Shown here: positions 1-10,885 of the stretch, piece by piece | Numbering within the stretch: position 1 is the stretch's first letter | Layout: each line of letters opens with the position of its first letter | Source: Cyrtodaria siliqua | Taxonomy: Eukaryota; Mollusca; Bivalvia; Adapedonta; Hiatellidae | Direction: 5' to 3' | Length of the DNA: 64,000 nucleotides | Assembly (NCBI GenBank): GCA_037043455.1 | Contig: JAWPHD010001266.1 | Span: 186,001 to 250,000 of the forward strand | The notes under the pieces: model-generated | The model's input: the letters and a program-made list of their open reading frames with translations, nothing else | The model's database searches: none | Told to the model about the DNA's origin: nothing | Program-made: the position numbers and the translations under genes

Positions 1-1845
1 CCAGCTTTCCATAATAGTTTTCTTAAAACACAACTGAACTTGAATTGAATGTGGTGCTTTCTGGATACTGTCCAAAATGTAAGACTGTGGCATAATTCAT
101 TTTCATCAATCATTCATCACTCATGTGTTCTAAAAATTATCAGAATTAAGTTGATAATAATATATATGAACCACCACCATTTCATATGTTTCAATGTTAA
201 ACACTTGTCCTACACTACAGTAATTAAAAGTGTATTTACTTACACAAATCCCTACACAGGCTACAGACAATCAGACAATCCATGCCATGACCCATTTCAT
301 TCGCTTGGTGTGTTTCACTTTCAATATTAATTTTCCGACATAGATGATAGATCTAGTGTAAATTACGCACTCACTCAAGTCAGTCATGTAAAACTTGGAA
401 TTATATACGATCACTGTTTCGATAAAGGTCTAACGACTTAATTCCACTCCTGTACACATGTCTATGTGTGTAACTCAGTACGCATGCATCTGCATAATTT
501 GACCTTTGAATACGTGTACACCGTGTGTGTGAGCTATTTTTAGCACATAGTTTGGACTGTGGCAATGGAAATACAACAGTTCAATTCAATTCACAATTTA
601 GTTTTAGTGACAGTGCGAACTTCACCAGGGAGAAGTGTGGGTTTATGGCGTGCGACTGACTGGCCCTAGGCATGGTGTTTTTCTGTGTCGCCGCCATTTT
701 GAATAGCCTCTGAAAGAGTGAAATGCAGGTACCAACTTTCAAAACGGGCACGCAAAATGTATATTCACGAAAAAATAAGAAATTTTCAAAAAAGGTAGAA
801 CAGGAAATGATCTTCGACTCCTGGCAATTTCAACAATATTTAAGAATATACAATTTTTGTACCCGTTTTGAAACATTGGCAATTTCGAAGAAAACAAAAA
901 CTAGTTTTTTTCGATCTTCGCATTTGTACCGCGATTTCCGACTATGATATCTCAATAAAACCTGTCAACACGATTGTTTGATGAATCTCCGACATAATAA
1001 CTGACTTCTGATATGATTTGTTTTCTTTGCCATCTAGTATAAGTTTTAAACTAGTGTTTCTAAAAAGAGTACTATAAAATCCGCGCATCTGCACGTGCTT
1101 GCAAAATGGGAACTACGTTGCCTCCAACCCCAATTATTTATGTTTGAGTTATGCGGTTCAGGCACGTGAAATGACTTGTCTGCTCCTGTACTGCATACTA
1201 GCATGACGCGCGTCAGATTCCCGCCAAAACTAAATTGCATTCAAAATCAAAGTAATCTTCAACGTTTTGCAATGTAATTTAGCCGATTGCTCCATTAATA
1301 GTTTATTTACGTGAACGCAGTGATAAAATCTTCATCTGTATTGTAAACAACAAACATACAACGCAAATCATACATCAACCCGTGTGGCTGGGTCCCGGTT
1401 ATATTGTTAACATAGAAACAGCTAAGCAACAGCGCACTATTTTCTGTGCCGTTGCCTTTCGGCTAACAAATGTCAGGATTCTGAACGTAACGAAGCGTCG
1501 AGGCGTGAGCCCGAAGAATAACGGACTGCGAATTGAACCAATCTTAACGAAGTTCCAATAAAATGATTTTACAACACGTCAATATGACACGTCAATGTGG
1601 GAGAATTTTGACGTTTCCTGTTACATTGAAAGTAAACGCGTATGCAATAAAATCAGACAATGCATGTCATAGTTCTAGAGCCATCTGTCTTGGGCGTCAT
1701 TATAAATAAAATGGTTTATATTTTGGCTGCAATCATTTTAATTACAATTGCTTCCTTATTGCAAACTCTTGTCCTGTCTTTGAGCTGTGAGAATCAGAGT
1801 TCGCATAGTTTTGTATTCTGTACCGACCTAATAGCTATAAAGAGT
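1..1845. other. No gene recognised
   Basis: No open frame here has a recognisable domain or coherent splice signals. The stretch near 640-760 contains the complement of AAAATGGCGGC and is related, in inverted orientation, to sequence near 17380-17460, so it is probably a dispersed repeat. Nothing else stands out. Confidence 0.5.
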
Positions 1846-2566
1846 CAGGGGCGTAGCTGTGCCTAAATCAGTGTGTATGCACAAGGTCTAGGAGGTCGGG
1901 GGGCATTCCCCACATGGGATTTAGAAGAAAGCCAAATCCTGCATTCTGGCGGTAATTTCAGCAGCAAAAATACGTTTTTAACTCGCGAGGACGAATTCCA
2001 GTCTGTAGGGGGAGTATGTCACGGTTTATGGGTATCTAACAGGTATATTGATGCTGCATTGTCTGGCCGGTTAGCTCAGTCGGTAGAGCATCGGAACGGT
2101 AGTCCGAAGGTCCCGGGTTCGAGCCCCGGTCTGGCTGCAAATTTTTCTAGCCCTGTGTAGGGGTCCAGGGGGTCGGGGTATGGATTTAGACGAAAGCAAA
2201 ATCCTGCATTCTGGCGGTATTTTCAGCAGCAAACAATACGTTTTTAACCCGCGATTTGAAGCTTTTTAATTCTGCGATTGCGCAACAAAAACTTCGGAAC
2301 AGAACAAAATAACATATATTAATATGAAAACTTGCTTTCTGAAATTTTGCACAATCATGGTGTGTTTGGTTCCGAAAGACCGCGAGCGAAAACTTCGACT
2401 TTTATTTTCTGAAAAGACCAAAGTAAAAATTGATATGAGGTGACCATACCCATCCAACCCCTACTCCCTTCAGTTTTTATTTCAATTTTGGCATTTTTAT
2501 TTGTTTGATTTCTGGGGACAATATGTAGGCACGTGCCTACAATGCCTATAGGCAGCTACACCACTG
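1846..2566. mobile_element. Non-autonomous DNA element with CAGGGGCGTAGC-type ends
   Basis: The left end reads CAGGGGCGTAGCTGTGCC and the right end reads GGCAGCTACACCACTG, whose complement begins CAGTGGTGTAGCTGCC. The ends therefore form imperfect terminal inverted repeats like those of many hAT-like elements. The 721-bp interior has two direct repeats (1893-1988 and 2170-2253) on either side of a tRNA-like sequence, and a perfect palindrome GTAGGCACGTGCCTAC at about 2525-2540. I see no transposase frame and no convincing target duplication, so the superfamily is tentative. Confidence 0.5.
2065..2136 (+). pseudogene. tRNA-like sequence, probably a tRNA pseudogene or SINE head
   Basis: The sequence folds as a full cloverleaf: a 7-bp acceptor with one T-T mismatch and two G-T pairs, D stem GCTC/GAGC, anticodon stem TCGGA/TCCGA, T stem CCGGG/CCCGG and T loop TTCGAGC. 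Internal promoter boxes A (TAGCTCAGTCGG) and B (GGTTCGAGCC) are intact. The anticodon loop ACGGTAG would give GGT (Thr), but position 33 is C instead of the near-invariant T. It sits between two direct repeats inside a transposable element. A working tRNA gene is therefore unlikely. Confidence 0.5.
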
Positions 2567-3666
2567 AATTTAAGTTAAGATTTATTTCCTTCGAAATATA
2601 GGTATACTATACGGCACGACTCCACTTCGCACTTCCGGCGAGGTTTCATTATGCAATGCCTGCACACACAGCCGCCGTATTTCCATTGACGACACCTTTA
2701 CTACACATGTCCTGGCATAAAACTCACCAAACGATGGAAATCACGCCGATCTAGCGTTTGTTTTCTAACGACTATAATATATTTCCCGTCATCGATATTG
2801 TCGTATCGAAACATCTCGCTCTCTCTACAGAAACGAGACCTTAATTATGCACAACTCGTTAATACAACACTACTACTGACCATTTCCGGTTACCGTGTTT
2901 GACCATGTATTTTTCTGATTCATTTGTCCGAGAGTTGTATAATAAAAACATTCGAAGACACATTACAGATGCTTGATCATACGCTATCGATCAATAACCT
3001 TTAGAGCGCTACCGTGCTGGTATAGCGTAGTCAAAACAACAATCATCTGTAAAAACATTATGTATGCGAATCCCATATTATTGAACTTATACAGGGGTGA
3101 ACTTGTACAACATTTGTACAATATTGACAGTAGTGTACTGGTAAAACATGATGTAAATGACAATTATTTGTTCTTCGTGTCACGTTAGTCTCACCTTTCA
3201 ACGAACCAATATTTGTTTAAAAGAGATGATCTCATATGGCATGTTAGTACATTGTATCAATATGTAGACATTTCCAACCTCATTTTAGAACTATTAGTAC
3301 GGATTCTTAAGTTGAGGATCTTACACGAGTGCTTATTTAGTATTGAATTTATTTAAGAAGTTGACAATTATGATAAAATGCAATGGCTTGTCATATCATT
3401 TTACTCAAGAGTATTTTTTTCTCATGATCATCATTTATTTATTGCATAGCACGAAACGTCACATAACGTCTGAAATCGTGTCTTAACGTGACGTCATTGA
3501 CATCACGTTCTACCACTGATGAACATATGTTTTCATTACATACCTTTCTTTCATCACATACCGAAAGGTATGTGATAAGGTACATAAATATTACACAAGT
3601 GAAGTAACTATGAAAATAAAGACCGAATCATCGCTCGGTATTTTCCTTTCAGCTCGGTGTGCATTC
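2567..3666. other. No gene recognised
   Basis: AT-rich sequence with only short, unsupported frames. A short palindromic stretch, CGTGACGTCATTGACATCACG, lies near 3489-3509; without context I do not assign it a role. Confidence 0.5.
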
Positions 3667-3733
3667 GGAACTGCTTCGTCGATTTCCGCAACAGTTAAAA
3701 ATACTAGCTTACGCAAATCGACGAGGCAGTTCC
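3667..3733. repeat. 67-bp hairpin (inverted repeat)
   Basis: GGAACTGCTTCGTCGATTTCC at 3667-3687 is repeated in inverted form at 3713-3733 with one mismatch in the core, leaving a loop of about 25 nt. It would form a stable stem in RNA or single-stranded DNA. I do not recognise a family. Confidence 0.65.
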
Positions 3734-3785
3734 AGTGTTGTACGCAGAAAACAGAAGCAACCAACGACGTCATCATATGACAACG

Positions 3786-3836
3786 ATATATATGTATATA
3801 TACATATATATACATATGATTTATATATACATTATA
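3786..3836. repeat. TA/TATG microsatellite
   Basis: Alternating TATATATG and TATATACA runs occupy this stretch. Low complexity explains the short open frames across it. Confidence 0.8.
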
Positions 3837-3885
3837 TCAATAATGGACAATAACTTTAATAAATGTTCTTTATATCACCACGTCT

Positions 3886-4469
3886 GAACTCGGTCAATAC
3901 GTGAAACGCGTCTCCACGAAAACCAACTACTAGTATATAACTCTATAGGTCATCTGACATGTAAACAAGGAAACCAGGCTTTTTTTTGCTTACCCTGCTG
4001 CACAGATGCAACTTAGATACATGTAAAACTAAACTGTTTTTAGGCGACGACCTATTTTTAATACCACTTTTATGTGTCCGAAGGTCATGGCCCTACAATT
4101 TGAGGGAATCCCGAACAAATTTATGAAAATCACACACTTTCCTTTTTACTCTGCCCTATCATAGAACAAAATCATATGGATAAAACCTATGTTAAATAAT
4201 AATCAGCAATAAATAACAAATTCAAGGAAACACAATTGAATTTCCCACCTAGTATCTCATCCAATCAAAACGAGGCTTATATATGCATTAGGCATGGGAC
4301 TTTCCATATATTACTTTTGCCAATCAGACGGTCTTTTGCAATAGAGTACGGTAACCTAAAGCATCGTTGAGACCCTGTGACATCAATAATCTGTCGCAGT
4401 GTCTCAACGATGCTATATAGTTCTATAGTAGGTTTTCGTGGAGATACAATTTACGTATTGACCGAGTTC
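3886..4469. mobile_element. Inverted-repeat element of about 584 bp (MITE-like)
   Basis: GAACTCGGTCAATACGT at the left end recurs in inverted form at the right end (4453-4469). Similarity continues inward through CTCCACGAAAACC to about 75 bp per arm. The interior has no open frame. Close to the right arm is a 13-bp perfect hairpin, GCATCGTTGAGAC (4361-4373) with its complement at 4401-4413. No clear target duplication is visible. Confidence 0.65.
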
Positions 4470-5179
4470 ATTCGACGTTTGGATTGATGTGATGAATGTT
4501 ACATCGTGCTAATTGATGCTACTCGGCACAGAATCGAATCATTTAATTTTATCCGACTCGTTTAATAAAATCAATGTTCAACAGGCACTCATGTAATATC
4601 TAGTTTATGGCATGACTTGCTTACACCCCCAGCCGCAAGTTATGTGATAAATTACATATATAATTATCAAGCCTTTATTGTAGAACTGCTAGTACTGATA
4701 GTTATATTATGTTATGCTTATTTATTGTGGTTATTACACTGGTCTGGTTATTACACTGGCCGAATCTCTGTTCGCCGTAATATTACCATGCAAATAAATA
4801 CATAAAGACATATATCAGTATTCTGTAATTGTTGTTTGTTGCTTTGCTTTCGTATAACATGTGTGTACATTGCGCCTTACATATGCAATATACAATAGTC
4901 CTAAATATGTACGTAATGCAACGAAAAACTCTACGGAAAAAAAGTAGAATACGAAGTCAGCAAGAATGTACCCGTACTGTCGCGTATAATAGACGTTACA
5001 TTACATACGTGGTTTACCACATTCCTTTCCAATTAGATTTACAGTTGCTACAGTTTTTATGGTGTAATGTTAGCTATTTAAATAATGGTGGCCAACTAAA
5101 GAAGCCAGAGATATATTGCACATGTTCTTGCGTTACTGAAGGAACCAATTTATCCACGACTTTCAATATTATATACATT
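4470..5179. other. No gene recognised
   Basis: Open frames of 62 and 125 codons exist near 4617-4805 and 4829-5206, but their composition is that of AT-rich non-coding DNA and no domain is recognisable. Confidence 0.5.
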
Positions 5180-5745
5180 TGCACTGATTCGAAGGGAATT
5201 TTATAATCTTCATCCGACCAAAAGGTATTGTATTTAGATTTAATGGGTGAAATGTACGAGTTGACTGAAACAAACGAAGCCGTTGTGTACGAAATAAGTT
5301 ACAGTTGAAAAAAAGTGTTGAGCGTCTTCTACTGCAGAAATACAATCGCAATTGAATGGTTCTCGTAAATGGTTTAAATAAAGATCATTATTAAGGTTAC
5401 TGCAATAATTTCGTATTCTGGCATGTAAAATAGCAAATAATCGTTGGCCAGTTAAGTAGTGTGTTGGAACTTTTGAGCTGGGAAAAACAGAACTTAAAAG
5501 TTTCCTCTTGAGCATCGAACTAGATTCTGAATTGCGTATATCTACTGGTAGGATGTTCCAGCGATTAAGAGATGAAGGTACAAACGAGTTATTAAATATT
5601 TCAGTTCTACGAACAGTAGTGGCATAATTATCACTATTTCGAAGGTTGCAGGAGCTCACTTTTCTTACCAATTGTTGGAACATATTTGAAATATAGTTTG
5701 GAGTTGTTCCATATTTAACTTTGTATACTGTAATAAGCTTTTGCA
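5180..5745 (-). pseudogene. LINE ORF2 C-terminal fragment
   Basis: Read on the minus strand, the fragment matches the C-terminal region of a non-LTR retrotransposon polyprotein. It has a stretch equivalent to KLITVYKVKYG near the high end, then SLNRWNILP, and near the low end the H-x(4-6)-C zinc-finger-like segment following AEDAQHFF. The same segments occur in order in the better preserved LINE at 48.0-50.2 kb. At least one frameshift, near the HFFFNC equivalent at about 5310, separates two frames. It lacks the reverse transcriptase core, as expected of a 5'-truncated copy. Confidence 0.75.
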
Positions 5746-5754
5746 GTTTTCACT

Positions 5755-5962
5755 TATCGGAAAGGGAAATCCATAAGGCATATAAGATTATAACAATCTT
5801 TCATGGGTATCCGGTGAAGATAGGGAATTCCAACCCGAAGTATAAGTGTTTTTATCGGAACAGAGGCTCTGCCGAGGTTCCGATTAAAACACTTATACCG
5901 AGGGTTGGAATTACCTATCTGAACCGAATACCCATAAAGATTCTTTTTCTTGCATATCGGAG
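5755..5962. mobile_element. Near-palindromic hairpin element
   Basis: The left arm (about 5794-5868) and right arm (about 5871-5942) are inverted copies of each other. For example GGGTATCCGGTGAAGATAGG pairs with CCTATCTGAACCGAATACCC, with a loop of only a few bases around GGCTCTGCCG. The arms extend to TGCATATCGG and a related TATAAG stretch. Both strands are open because each is nearly the complement of itself. This looks like a foldback or MITE element rather than a gene. Confidence 0.75.
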
Positions 5963-6289
5963 ACATGTTGTGCGTTGACGCCGCCAGCTACTAGCGTTTT
6001 GCATGTTTTTCTGTATACCGGATGTTGGCGCGCGTGAATTTTATCTCGACCCTAGGGTGAGATGGAAATATCTAGCCCCGGTAAAATGACGGATATCCTT
6101 GTCCGGTATGCAAGAAAAATAAATCCGATTAAGGGTTCTTCGAGATATTTTATATTTAAGCATTTGCATTAATCCTAATGCCGTTGGTTACGAAAGCAAC
6201 TACATTTTTGATGTGCTCGTGCCATTTGCCATTCTGACTAAGCGTTACATATAGATATAACAATCGAACAGGAAAAGTAGCTTTAAGGA

Positions 6290-7295
6290 CGACAGTCAAC
6301 AACAAACACATATAGAAACAAAGAACAACTATATATAAAAATGAATAAAAGGCAAAATAAGACATCACAAACGCACAAGGGTTGACAATAGGGCTACCGC
6401 CTTGGAACGGTCAGTGGCAAAAAAGGCCGCTGGGGGTTTAAACCAGGTTCTAGGGTGCACCATACATCACACTTACCCTACTGTCATCCCAATAAAAACG
6501 GGACAGTGTAAATAAAGAAATCCCCGCCATGAACTATTCTCTAACCAACAAGGCAGCATTAATAGGCAATATAAGTAAAACACAAAGATGCTCGTGTATA
6601 TATAAATACAAATAAAATAGCCTAGAAAGCCACAAAGAAGGTACTCAATGACTTGGCAGAAGCCAGAGCAACAAGAGAACAAACCATTGAGGGCACGACA
6701 AGACAATATTGCAGACAAACATCAAACGTTACCGTTCTTTTGGGCTTTAGGTAGACGTCATCATAGGGTCAACAGCATGTCCGGTCATCGCACAATTAAA
6801 GAGGAAAGCATAGTGGCGAACTGTAAATGGGTCAACCACCGTTTTGCAGTGCGTTGCAAAATAATAGTGTCATAAACTCTTATGATAAACCTTTTAACAA
6901 GTTTAACAAAGATAATATGAAAGTGATCATGGCCAAGGATCTTACGAAGTTTGTAAATCACGTCACCATAGAAGTCCGGTTGTGATAGTCATTGTCGCAG
7001 AAGAGTTCTTAAATTACTTTTGTACTTTAAAAAGTAGATCAGTGTTACGATAATAACATTTTGCAAAGGTTTTTCGAAGATTATGGTAACGGTAGCTCTG
7101 ATTGATTAGCTTTTTATTTCGAATATTAAAGTCCTCAACTCGACCACAAGCTCTAGAGAAACGGATAAGTTGAGAAACATAGACCCCACAAGAAAAATGG
7201 GGATAATTAACAATATCAAAATTAAAATCATCTCTCTTGTCATATATTTTACTAATTATTTCGATATTTTCAATAGAGTGATATAAGGCCTCACT
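6290..7295 (-). pseudogene. Reverse-transcriptase retroelement fragment (3' part)
   Basis: Read on the minus strand, the high end encodes the segment NFDIVNYPHF followed by GVYVSQLIRFSRACGRVEDF. I recognise this as the region just after the RT core in an invertebrate retroelement family whose core reads RQ(x)VGIPxGTNC and ends in xxDD. Downstream are a degraded C-terminal part and the 3' untranslated region, with landmarks such as GGGTTGACAATAGGGCTACC and GTTTAAACCAGG. Stops and shifts are frequent, so the copy is dead. The element class (Penelope-like or other) is not settled here. The same family recurs at least ten times in the window. Confidence 0.7.
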
Positions 7296-7304
7296 TATCC
7301 TATT

Positions 7305-7695
7305 TTCATCCCAATAACAAACAAGGCAGCATTAATAGTCAATATAAGTATAACACATAAATGATCATGTATATATGTATTTAAAAATACATAGAAAGCC
7401 ACAATGCAAGTATTCAATTACTTGGCGGATGCCAGAGCAACAAGAGAAAAAATAATTAAGGGTACGACAATACAACGATTTAAGACAAACATCACAAGGT
7501 ACCGTCCTTAGAGAATATAGATGGACGTCATCATAGGGTCTGCAATCTGTCCAATCATCACACAATCAAAGGGGAAAGCATTGTGGCGAACAGTAAACGG
7601 TGTCAAACACTTGACATGCGGTGCGTTGCCATATGATATGGTCATAAACTCTATGATAAATATGTTAACAAGTTTGACAAAGATTGTATGAAAGT
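7305..7695 (-). mobile_element. Retroelement fragment, same RT family, minus orientation
   Basis: Shares the 3'-region landmarks of the copy at 6290-7295, including AACAAGGCAGCATTAATAG and AGACGTCATCATAGGGTC. It ends at about 7695, where it abuts a copy in the opposite orientation. No intact frame. Confidence 0.65.
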
Positions 7696-7699
7696 GTCG

Positions 7700-8665
7700 T
7701 GCCCTCAATGGTTTATTCTCTTGTTGCTTTGGCTTCTGCCAAGTCAATGAGTACCTTCTTTGTGGCTTTCTAGGCTATTGTTTTTTTGTATTTATATATA
7801 CACGAGCATCTTTGTGTTTTACTTATATCGCCTATTACTGCTGCCTTGTTGGTTAGAGAATAGTTCATGGTGGCGATTTCTTTATTAACACTGTCCCGTT
7901 GTATTGGGTTGACAGTAGGGTAAGTGTGAGGTTTGGTGCAACCTAGAACCTGGTTTAAACCCCCAGCGACCTTCTTTTGCCACTGACCGTTCCAAGGCGG
8001 TAGCCCTATTGTCAACCCTTTTGTGTTTGTGATGTCTTGTTTGGCCTTTTATTCATCTTTAAATTTGTTCTTTGTTTCTGTCTGTGTTTGTGGTTGATTG
8101 TCGTCCTTGAATGCTGCTTTTACAAACTTCGTAAGATCGTTGGTCATACTCAGTTTCATACAATTTTTATTAAACTTGTTTAAAAGTTTATCAAAAGAGA
8201 TTATGATCCTATCATTTAGCAACGCACTGCATGTTTAGTGGTGGACCCATTTACAGTTCGCCACTATGCTTTCCTCTTTGATTGTGCGATGACCGGACAG
8301 ATTGTGGACCTATGATGACGTCTACCTAAATCCTTATAGGACGGTAGCATTTGATGGTTGTCTTTCATCTTGTCTTGTCGTACCCTTAACGGTTTAATCT
8401 CAAGTCACTGAGTACTTACTTTGTGGCTTACTAGGCTTTAGTTTTTTTATAGTATATATAGATGATCATTTGTGTGTTTTACTTATATTGCCTATTAATG
8501 CTGTCTTGTTTGTTAGAGATTATAACCTGGCGGGGATATCTGTATTTACACTGTCCCGTTTATTGGGATAACAATAGGGTAAGCGTGGGGTTTGGTGCAC
8601 CCTAGAACCTGTTTAAACCCTTAGCGGCCTACTTTGCCACTGACCGATCCAAAGTTATTAGTTAT
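7700..8665 (+). mobile_element. Two head-to-tail retroelement 3' fragments, plus orientation
   Basis: Two partial copies of the RT family lie in tandem: about 7700-8118, and 8119-8665, which starts again at a position equivalent to AAACTTCGTAAGATC. Both carry the TTATTTACACTGTCCCGTT and GTTTAAACCC 3' landmarks. With the preceding minus-strand copy they form an inverted junction at about 7695-7700. Confidence 0.65.
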
Positions 8666-9540
8666 TTTAAACTAAATTCACACATTTATGCTAACACATA
8701 AGAAAGATAACTCGTTCATAAAATTATGTTTAGTGTTGCCAGAGTATTGACGTTTTCGACGTGGATGGCGATATGGATTCGATCAACGAAAACGAAATAA
8801 AAAACAAAAAAGTATAAACGTGAGTAAAATGAGACCCAGTATCTTTATAACGAAACACTTACATACGAAGAGGTTGCATGTATATGAAGAGAAATGTGTA
8901 TAACCACTTATATGTATTAGAATCAACTGCCCTAGGAGGATACCTACATCGACAATACCGCCTCGCTAAAGAGCAGACGCTTAAGGCTAAATTGTTTAAA
9001 TCCCCATGGTCAGACCCCCCGCCCCCACCCTCTCCCGCTTTAGGCTAATCGGCCTCCTAGCCAATATACAACTATTGGTTTCAGTAGACTGGTGATACTA
9101 TATGGCTGTTACTAATTAACGCGTCGGATATATATCAGACTTTCCCGTCAAATAAAGACACTAATATATGTATAGTTATTGTAAAAATATACTAGTTAAA
9201 TAATGTAATATTATAAATAGATTAATATAAATATGTACATGAACATATTAGCGATTCAATGTAATGGTTCAGTTACATTCTCTGCATATTTGCAATGAGA
9301 ACCACACACGCACGCACGCCACACCACCAACTGCTAAAGTGTTGTTTGTTACCTTAATATGAATACGTTTATGTTCATTATGTTCATTATGTTAGTTGTT
9401 GGTATATTTTTGTATGTGTGTCACGCCATTTCCACATTGAATAACACAACTATAGAACTAGTCTAAATGGTAAATTGTACAAGGTAACGCACTCTATGTG
9501 CATTTTCGCAGTTGTGTAATTAAGTCTTGAATGAAAAAGA
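8666..9540. other. No gene recognised
   Basis: AT-rich apart from a C-rich tract near 9014-9040 (CCCCCCGCCCCCACCC). No frame with recognisable content. Confidence 0.5.
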
Positions 9541-9549
9541 TAGCGCATC

Positions 9550-9556
<7 letters not shown>

Positions 9557-9591
<35 letters not shown>

Positions 9592-9688
9592 ATGCTTCCT
9601 ACTGATAAAATGGGAGCATGCTTTCCCCAAATATAAATAAAAGATAATAATGTCATGGGCATTCAGGCGGGCTGACCATGGGGATTGA

Positions 9689-9726
<38 letters not shown>

Positions 9727-9805
9727 ATGCTTCCTACTGATAAAATGCGAGCATGCTTTCCCCAAATATAAATAAAAGATAATAATGTCATGGGCATTCT
9801 GGCGG
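9557..9805. repeat. Duplicated (AG)n microsatellite block
   Basis: Two (AG)n runs (about 9557-9592 and 9687-9726) are each followed by an almost identical stretch of about 75 bp beginning AATGCTTCCTACTGATAAAA and ending GTCATGGGCATTC. The whole is a tandem duplication with a period of about 133 bp. Confidence 0.85.
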
Positions 9806-10019
9806 TTGGAAAATTTGTAAAATTTGATGTCTAATTCCCACCACTGGAGCAAAGAATTTTTGTCTAATTCCCCAGGGCGGGAGTTGGTGGAGGGTGATGG
9901 AGGTTAGGTAGCCACGTACGTTAGAGATAGACACATCTTTAAAGAATACAAAACGCAAACAATTTATAAGAATTATAAAATGTTACGTAAAACTGACACA
10001 ATATAACACTGGCAGAAAT

Positions 10020-10150
10020 TTACGTAAGCCCTTTTAATCATCAAATACACATGCTGTTATGATTGGTGATTTCAACATGAATATCTGTAGATGTCATCAT
10101 AGTATCCACAATCATAAAATGCAGTTCTTTTTGGAAATGATACGTCATGA
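10020..10150 (+). pseudogene. LINE endonuclease fragment
   Basis: The frame through about 10050-10150 reads HAVMIGDFNMNI followed by IHNHKMQFF. GDFN in this setting is the characteristic motif near the end of the apurinic-like endonuclease domain of non-LTR retrotransposons. Only about 40 residues survive before the fragment runs into another retroelement. It is too short to assign a clade. Confidence 0.6.
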
Positions 10151-10560
10151 CCTCTTTTGACATGTTAAACAAGTTTAATAAAGATTTTTTGAAAGCGATC
10201 ATGACCAGTTGCAAAAATCTCTAGAAGTTTGTACACAATCATAGACGTAAGGCTGTGGTAGTCCTTGTCGCAGAAGAGTTCTTAAATACTTTTTATGTTT
10301 TAAAAGTAGTTCAGGGATACCATATTAACATTTACAAAGGGGTTTCGATGTTTATGGTAACAGTAGCCCTGATGGAGTAACTTTAGTTATACAGTGGTTA
10401 ATATTAAGCGTCTCGGGGAAAATTTCCATCTTTGTGGCATAAGTAACAATGTCAACTTGCAATAATCATAAATTGTCATAGATTTTGTTTATTATTTCTC
10501 CATTTTCAATCGAGAGAATTAAATCGATAAAAGAAGATATCTATGCTCTCATACTGCACA
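10151..10560 (-). mobile_element. Retroelement fragment, same RT family, minus orientation
   Basis: The sequence GTTAAACAAGTTTAATAAAG followed by TGTCGCAGAAGAGTTCTTAA matches the C-terminal coding region of the copy at 6290-7295. Coding capacity is lost. Confidence 0.65.
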
Positions 10561-10679
10561 CGTCACATTTTCATAATAAGTTGACTAGAATTCATGAAAT
10601 ACAAACAAACGATAACAAACTTTTCATTCTAATATAAAAAAACACGAACAACTTACTATTACTTACTTATATCTAAATA

Positions 10680-10885
10680 TGAAAACATAAAATAAATTGA
10701 ATTGAATGGAATTTTGTTTAACGGCTCATCAACACAGTATAGGTTATTTAAAGTCGCCCCAGAGAGAGGGGAAGGATACAGTGCCCTACTCTTATTATTG
10801 AATATATTCCTATGGTTCTTTAACGTGCTCGGATAGACCGGTTTACGGCCCCATCCGACAGACGAGGATAAGTGAAAGAAACATA
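10680..10885. repeat. Dispersed repeat with TTTAACG landmark
   Basis: The stretch GAATTGAATGGAATTTTG followed by TTTAACGGCTCATCAACAC resembles sequence at about 29985-30030. The following TTCTTTAACGTGCTCGGATA and CCCATCCGACAGACGAGG are of a type seen repeatedly in invertebrate genomes. No coding content. Confidence 0.5.

Noticed and set aside
2065..2136. Functional tRNA-Thr(GGT)
   Set aside because: C at position 33, a mismatch and two wobble pairs in the acceptor stem, and repeat context.
4829..5206. 125-codon plus-strand frame
   Set aside because: No domain, no splice support, composition of AT-rich non-coding DNA, overlaps a LINE fragment on the other strand.
5721..5978. Two similar frames on opposite strands
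   Set aside because: Artefact of the near-palindromic element.
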